A stretch of DNA of 64,000 bases from Myxococcales bacterium (lineage in GTDB: Bacteria > Myxococcota_A > Polyangia > Nannocystales > Nannocystaceae), in NCBI GenBank assembly GCA_020633335.1, contig JACKDU010000003.1, positions 372,001-436,000 of the forward strand, in the 5' to 3' direction. Shown one piece after another: positions 59,777 to 64,000 of the stretch. A model generated the notes under the pieces. The model was given only the letters and a program-made list of their open reading frames with translations, did no database searches and was not told where the DNA came from. The translations under genes were made by a program, and so were the position numbers. Position 1 is the stretch's first letter; each line of letters opens with the position of its first letter.

Positions 59777-62700
59777 TCACCCTCCGCGGACGATCGCCTC
59801 GACCGCCTCGAGCTCGCCCGCGAAGGCGGGGCCGAGCTCGCGGTAGGTCGCGGCCGCGGCCGCCGCCAGGCGGCGCGCCTCGGCGATCGTCGACATGTCC
59901 TCCGGGTCACCCTTGACGAGGCTCGCCGCGAGGGCCGCGCGGGCGTCCGCGAGGTCGGGGTCGTCGGGGTCGAGGCGGGGCTCCAGGAGCTCGACCGCCC
60001 GCCGGAGCGGGGCGACGGCGTCTGTCTCGAGGGCCAGGAGCGCGCGGCCGAGGACCAGGGCGGCGAGCCCCCGGTCGACCCGGTGATCGCCGCTGCGCCC
60101 GTCGAAGACCGCGAGGGCGCGCTCGGCACGGGTCCGGGCCTCCGCCGGCGCGCCGGCGGCGATCAGCGCGGACGCGAGGGCGCGCTCGCTGGCCGCGGTG
60201 TAGGCGTCGGCGTCGCCGTGGGCCTGCTGGCGGATCGCCAGGGCGCGCCGGAGATCGGCGACGACCGCCGGGTCCCCCGCGGCCGGCCCGCTCAGCGGGG
60301 CCGCGTCGCCCAGGATCGTGGCGACGAAGGCGTGCTCCGGCCCGAGGGAGGACGCGACCTCCTCGACCCCGCGCTCGCGGTGGAGCTTGGCGCCGTCGAG
60401 GTCGCCGAGCCCGGCGAGCGCCCGGGCGAGCGCCGCCTCGGCGTTGGCGACCGTCAGGCGGTCACTGGGATCGGCGAGGGCGAGGGCATCGGCCGCGCGC
60501 GCGCGGGCGGAGGCGAAGTCGCGGCGCTGGTTGTCGAGGCGCGCGAGGGTGATCCGCGGCCAGACCCCGACGTGGGCGGGGGCCTTCGCCCGCTTCAAGT
60601 GCTTGAGGAGGGCGTCGATGTCGGCCCGCGCCTCGCGGTGGCGATGGAGCGAGACCAGGTCGTTGGCCCGGTGGGTGAGGTACTGGCGGGCGAGGGGGTG
60701 GGCCGGGCCGAGCTCCTGCGTCGCCAGGTCGAGGGCCCGCTGGTGGTGGGCGAGCGCGCCCTCGAGATCGCGGTGATCGAGGGCGACGAGCCCGAGGTTC
60801 ACCTCGGTCGCCGCGTGCTCGAGGAGGGTCGGTCCCGCCTCGATCGCCGCCGCCTCGCGGAGGCGAGCCTCGGCCCCCTCGGTGTCGCCGTGGATCGCGT
60901 GGACGACCCCGAGGTTGTTGGTCAGGAGCCAGCGCAGGTGGCCGTCGTCGGCGAAGCGCTCGCCCATCAGGACGGCGAGCTCCTCGTCGGCGAGCGCCCG
61001 CGCGGCGTCGCCGAGGAGCGCGCCGCGGACGAAGATCCGCCGGATCAGCCCCTCGGCCGCGCTCTTGTCGGCGCCCGACGCCAGCCCCTCGCGGAGCGCG
61101 ATCGTCAGCGCGCGATCGGCCGCGTCGCCGCGTTGGCGGGCGAGCTCGATGGTCCCGAGCGTGAGCGCAGCGGCGGCGCTCAGCGGCCGGAAGCCGAGCT
61201 CCGTCGCCCGCCCGAGCGCCTCGTCGGCGGCGGTCGCCGCCCGATCCAGGCGCCCGGCGGCTCGGAGCGCGTCGATCGCCGCGAGCTCGTTGCGGATCGA
61301 TCGCACGGTCGACGCGATCGCCGGATCCTCGCTCTCGGTCGCGTCGCGGAGGAGCGCCTCCCGATCGCCGCAGGGGGCGATCGGCGGGAGCGCGAGCGCG
61401 GCCTCGAGGGCGTGGTCGACGACCTCGGCGTCGGCCTCGGTCAGGAGCTCGCCGAGGGTCCCGAGCCCGGCCCGCCGCCGGTCCAGGCAGGCCATCTGCC
61501 GGTCGTAGAGCGCCGCCGAGCGCTCGCCGCGCTGGTGGGCCTCGCAGCCGTCGACGCGGAGGCGCGTCCATCCCTCGGCGTAGGTGTCGAGGGCGGGGCG
61601 GACGCGGGCGAAGGTGCCCTCGGCGTAGGGGAGGTCGGTCGCCTCGAACGCGGCCTCAGCCGCGCTCGCGCGGGACTCGTCCCACACCCCCGCGAGCTCG
61701 AAGGCTGGCCCCTCGCAGGGGCTCTCGCTGGCGAGGCCCGCGAGCCCCCAGCCGCCGGCGCCGACCACCACGCTCAGCGAGAGCGCGAGGGCGGCGCTCC
61801 GGCGGCGCGCGCTGGGGTCGCGCTCGAGCCCGTCGCAGAGGGCGGCCATCGATTCGAAGCGGCGCCCCGGATCGAGCGCGAGGCCGCGGAGGAGCACCCG
61901 ATGGATCCACGGCGGGACCTCGCGCCCCCGCGGCGGCGCCGCGATCTCGCCAGCGAGGATCGCCCGGACGATCACCGGCAGCGAGCCGCTCGGGTAGGGG
62001 AGGCGGCCGTAGAGCGCCTCGTAGAGGGCGACCGCGAAGCTGTACTGGTCGCTGCGCTCGTCCGGCGGGCGCCCTGCGAGCTGCTCCGGCGCCATGTAGG
62101 CCGGCGTCCCCATCAGCGCCCCGGTCGCGGTCAGGCGCTCGCCGAGCATCCGCGCGGCGTCCTCGCTCGAGGTCGTCTCGTCGAAGGCCGGCTCGGCGAT
62201 CGGCGAGGTCGCGCTCGCGCGGGCGAGGCCGAAGTCGAGGACCTTGACCCGGCCGACGTCGACGCCGGCGTCGACGAGCATGACGTTGTGGGGCTTGAAG
62301 TCGCGGTGGATCACGCCGCCGCGGTGGGCCGCCGCGAGCCCGCGGCCCGCCTGGAGGTAGACGCCGACGACCTCTCGCCAGCCCCGCGTGGTCTCCTGCC
62401 AGCGGCTCAGGGGGACGCCGCGGACGTACTCCATGGCGACGTAGGTCTGGCCCTCGTGCTCGCCGACCTCGATCACCGAGACCACGTTGGCGTGGACCAC
62501 CCGGGCCATCGCCTGGGCCTCGCGGCGGAGGCGGGCCTCGGCGACCCCGCCCATCCCCTCGCTGAGGAGGAGCTTGATCGCCACCTTGCGATCGAGGTCG
62601 GGATCGTAGGCCGCGTAGACGACCCCCATGCCCCCCTGGCCGAGGCGATCGAGGAGGAGGTAGCGGCCGATCCTCAGCGGCGCCTGCCGGCGAGGGAAGA

Positions 62701-62965
62701 GGCGAGAGGCGATCAGATCCTCCATCCGCCGGGCGTCGGCGCCGTCGAGGGTAGGGAAGCCGAGCGGCGGATCGCTGGGCCGCGTGTCGAGGTGGCCGAG
62801 CGCGGCCTCGGGGCCGGTCGCCGCCGCCTGGCCGGCCGCTGGATCGGTCGCCTCGCGCTGGTGGGGGGTGAGCGTCGCGGCGACCGCGAAGGCCCGCTGG
62901 TCCGCGCCCGCCGGCGCCGCTCGCCCTCGCTCGTCCGCCTCCATCGTCATCGCTGCGCGTCTCAC
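59777..62965 (-). CDS. Hanks-type Ser/Thr kinase with C-terminal TPR array
   Basis: 1062 residues from GTG 62965; ATG 62950 or 62944 are alternatives. An N-terminal Ala-rich region of about 95 residues precedes the kinase domain at about 105-380: LGQGGMGVVYAAYDPDLDRK, VAIKLL, catalytic VIHRDFKPHNVML near 219, LDFGLARA, TPAYMAPEQLAGRPPDERSD. A membrane helix lies near 395-415 (ALALSLSVVVGAGGWGLAGL). The extracytoplasmic C-terminus (about 540-1050) is a long array of TPR-like helices (ALAHHQRALDLATQELGPAH). It follows the ECF sigma gene by 44 bp in the same direction, so the two are likely one operon and one pathway. Confidence 0.92.
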   Translation of the reverse strand: MRRAAMTMEADERGRAAPAGADQRAFAVAATLTPHQREATDPAAGQAAATGPEAALGHLDTRPSDPPLGFPTLDGADARRMEDLIASRLFPRRQAPLRIGRYLLLDRLGQGGMGVVYAAYDPDLDRKVAIKLLLSEGMGGVAEARLRREAQAMARVVHANVVSVIEVGEHEGQTYVAMEYVRGVPLSRWQETTRGWREVVGVYLQAGRGLAAAHRGGVIHRDFKPHNVMLVDAGVDVGRVKVLDFGLARASATSPIAEPAFDETTSSEDAARMLGERLTATGALMGTPAYMAPEQLAGRPPDERSDQYSFAVALYEALYGRLPYPSGSLPVIVRAILAGEIAAPPRGREVPPWIHRVLLRGLALDPGRRFESMAALCDGLERDPSARRRSAALALSLSVVVGAGGWGLAGLASESPCEGPAFELAGVWDESRASAAEAAFEATDLPYAEGTFARVRPALDTYAEGWTRLRVDGCEAHQRGERSAALYDRQMACLDRRRAGLGTLGELLTEADAEVVDHALEAALALPPIAPCGDREALLRDATESEDPAIASTVRSIRNELAAIDALRAAGRLDRAATAADEALGRATELGFRPLSAAAALTLGTIELARQRGDAADRALTIALREGLASGADKSAAEGLIRRIFVRGALLGDAARALADEELAVLMGERFADDGHLRWLLTNNLGVVHAIHGDTEGAEARLREAAAIEAGPTLLEHAATEVNLGLVALDHRDLEGALAHHQRALDLATQELGPAHPLARQYLTHRANDLVSLHRHREARADIDALLKHLKRAKAPAHVGVWPRITLARLDNQRRDFASARARAADALALADPSDRLTVANAEAALARALAGLGDLDGAKLHRERGVEEVASSLGPEHAFVATILGDAAPLSGPAAGDPAVVADLRRALAIRQQAHGDADAYTAASERALASALIAAGAPAEARTRAERALAVFDGRSGDHRVDRGLAALVLGRALLALETDAVAPLRRAVELLEPRLDPDDPDLADARAALAASLVKGDPEDMSTIAEARRLAAAAAATYRELGPAFAGELEAVEAIVRGG

Positions 62966-63009
62966 CTCTTGGATGTCGAGCGCCGCCCGAGATCAATTCG
63001 CGGCGGCGC

Positions 63010-63627
63010 TCAGGAGCCGATCACGTCGCGGATCCGACCGGCCCAGGTCTCGATCCCCTCGATCGTGCTCTGCCGGAGATCGGGGGAGGTCGTGAGCTCG
63101 GCGATCACCTCCTCGAGGCGGAGGCGAGCCCGACGGATCTTGGTGCGCACGGTGTTCTCCGGGATCTCGAGCGCGTCGGCGATCTCGCGCGCGCGCATGC
63201 CCTCCCAGTAGTACATCTCGAGGATGATCTGGCCCTCGATCGGGATCCGCCGGAGGCCGCGGAGGAGGAGCTCGACCTCGCGGGCGGCCGCGAAGATCGA
63301 GGTCGGGGTCGGCCGCAGGTCCTCGACCGAGACGACCTCGCCGCCGTCGTGGTCGCGGTCGCGGCGGGCGATGCGGTAGTGGTCGTAGAGGACGTTGCGG
63401 GCGACCCCGAAGAGGAAGGCCCGAAAGCCGGTCTCGCCGCGGATCCGCGCGCGCGCCTCGAGGCACCCGAGGAAGGTCCGCTGGACCAGATCGGGGGCCT
63501 GGGGTCCGGCCTTGTTGTGGAAGAAGCGGAGGACCGCGCGGTAGTGCCGACGAAAGAGGCGCTCGCCCGCGACGTCGTCGCCGCCCTGCCACGCCTTGAG
63601 GAGCTCGAGGTCGTCGTCGCGGTCCAC
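63010..63627 (-). CDS. ECF-type RNA polymerase sigma factor
   Basis: 205 residues from GTG 63627. Region 2 runs from about 20 to 90 (RLFRRHYRAVLRFFHNKAG, DLVQRTFLGCLEARARI, FRAFLFGVARNVLYDHYR). Region 4 is about 130-180 (IPIEGQIILEMYYWEGMRAR, EIADALEIPENTVRTKIRRA). Region 2.2 normally has an acidic D-A-E-D before LVQETF; here residues 43-52 read QAPDLVQRTF, so two acidic residues are replaced by Gln and Pro, and Thr51 is present. No anti-sigma factor gene is adjacent; a transmembrane kinase gene follows 44 bp downstream. The TATACT box six bases upstream fixes the start. Confidence 0.92.
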   Translation of the reverse strand: MDRDDDLELLKAWQGGDDVAGERLFRRHYRAVLRFFHNKAGPQAPDLVQRTFLGCLEARARIRGETGFRAFLFGVARNVLYDHYRIARRDRDHDGGEVVSVEDLRPTPTSIFAAAREVELLLRGLRRIPIEGQIILEMYYWEGMRAREIADALEIPENTVRTKIRRARLRLEEVIAELTTSPDLRQSTIEGIETWAGRIRDVIGS

Positions 63628-63633
63628 CGCCGG

Positions 63634-63639
63634 AGTATA
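63634..63639 (-). promoter_or_regulatory. -10 box TATACT, leaderless spacing
   Basis: Minus-strand GATATACT; the hexamer ends six bases before GTG 63627. A weak GTCACC lies 17 bases further upstream. Confidence 0.55.
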
Positions 63640-63774
63640 TCGAGCGTCTGCGGCCGGGTGACGGGCGTCCCCGCGCCCTGAAAAAAAATCTCGCGGCCTG
63701 GTGAATTGATGTCGGTGCTGGGTCTACTCGGTATGTCGTGAGGCGCCGAGCTGGGGCGCCGCCTGGAGCTGATC

Positions 63775-64000
63775 ATGAAGACGACGACCCGCCGCATCCC
63801 TGGAGCTCGATCCCTCTCCACGATCCTTGGCCTCAGCCTCGCGTTCGCGCTCGCCTGCGACCCCGACGGGGGCCCCGAGGGGGCGCTCGTCCCCCGCGAC
63901 GGCCCGGGCTCGGGCGGTCCCTGGCAGAACACCAACGTCATCGACACCGCCGAGGTCGACGCGATCGACACCCAGGGGCTCGCGCTCGACGGGGTCACCC
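63775..64000 (+). CDS. Lipoprotein, 3' truncated by the window end
   Basis: At least 75 residues from ATG 63775, with CTGGAG a few bases upstream. The signal MKTTTRRIPGARSLSTILGL continues to a lipobox FALAC, followed by an Asp/Pro/Gly linker (DPDGGPEGALVPRDGPGSGG) and the beginning of an acidic domain (NTNVIDTAEVDAIDTQGLAL). The rest is outside the window, so no function can be given. It is divergent from the sigma-factor gene, with 147 bp between starts that contain a run of eight A at 63.68 kb. Confidence 0.7.
   Translation, partial: MKTTTRRIPGARSLSTILGLSLAFALACDPDGGPEGALVPRDGPGSGGPWQNTNVIDTAEVDAIDTQGLALDGVT

Noticed and set aside
60083..63211. 1042-residue open frame on the plus strand opposite the TPR kinase
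   Set aside because: Antisense shadow caused by strong G/C third-position bias; composition is Arg/Ala/Gly/Val/Asp-rich with no motif, while the minus strand encodes clear kinase and sigma-factor motifs.

Overview
High-GC bacterial chromosome, about 70% G+C by eye, with very strong G/C third-position bias. The gene style points to a myxobacterium, probably of the Nannocystis/Plesiocystis group (inference): three large Hanks-type Ser/Thr kinases, an ECF sigma factor paired with a kinase, and many lipoproteins with Ser/Thr/Gly-rich linkers followed by Cys-rich or repeat domains. A DUF4157 protein, a DUF6178 protein and a VIT/VWA/DUF2135 protein fit the same picture. I see no insertion sequence, phage gene or CRISPR array. 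The window reads as ordinary chromosome with lineage-specific accessory genes set among housekeeping genes.

Layout. 1-10.3 kb: a truncated KirBac-type channel, an orphan eCIS-core (DUF4157) protein, a lipoprotein CocE-type hydrolase, a Cys-rich lipoprotein, a VIT/VWA protein and a universal stress protein. 10.3-15.6 kb: a CBS protein, a PhoB/PhoR-type two-component pair and two adjacent genes of an unrecognised family with a repeated WPGW motif. 15.6-21.3 kb: an Omp85-like protein, a lipoprotein, an old-yellow-enzyme oxidoreductase, a Thr-rich lipoprotein and a TetR regulator. 21.3-28.6 kb, rightward: cytochrome P450, tandem-domain stress protein, dienelactone hydrolase, alpha-glucan phosphorylase, lycopene cyclase and a lipoprotein. 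28.6-41.5 kb: two kinases, TPR and membrane proteins, a TetR regulator, a B3/B4-domain protein and more Cys-rich lipoproteins. The second kinase forms a tight three-gene operon. 41.6-54.3 kb: tRNA-Leu(UAA), uvrA, a flavin reductase-like protein, HMG-CoA lyase, a frameshifted repeat protein, the cysteine desulfurase-mnmA-rnc operon, a leucine-rich-repeat lipoprotein and a 30-residue lipoprotein remnant. 54.3-64 kb: a small membrane protein, the divergent DUF6178/tilS pair, ftsH, a TPR-kinase with its ECF sigma factor, and the start of another lipoprotein gene.

A pattern runs through the window. A hexamer of the form TAnnnT, often inside GATAnnnT or GCTAnnnT, lies only 6-9 bases before many start codons. 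Some copies also have TTGATC or TTGACN 17 bases further upstream. This predicts many leaderless or near-leaderless mRNAs, and it was used to choose several starts. The most unusual items are the sigma/kinase pair whose sigma lacks the acidic region 2.2 motif, the perfect 40-bp palindrome at the P450 start, the WPGW gene pair, the phase-slipping VAAP-repeat gene and the decayed tandem copy after the LRR lipoprotein.
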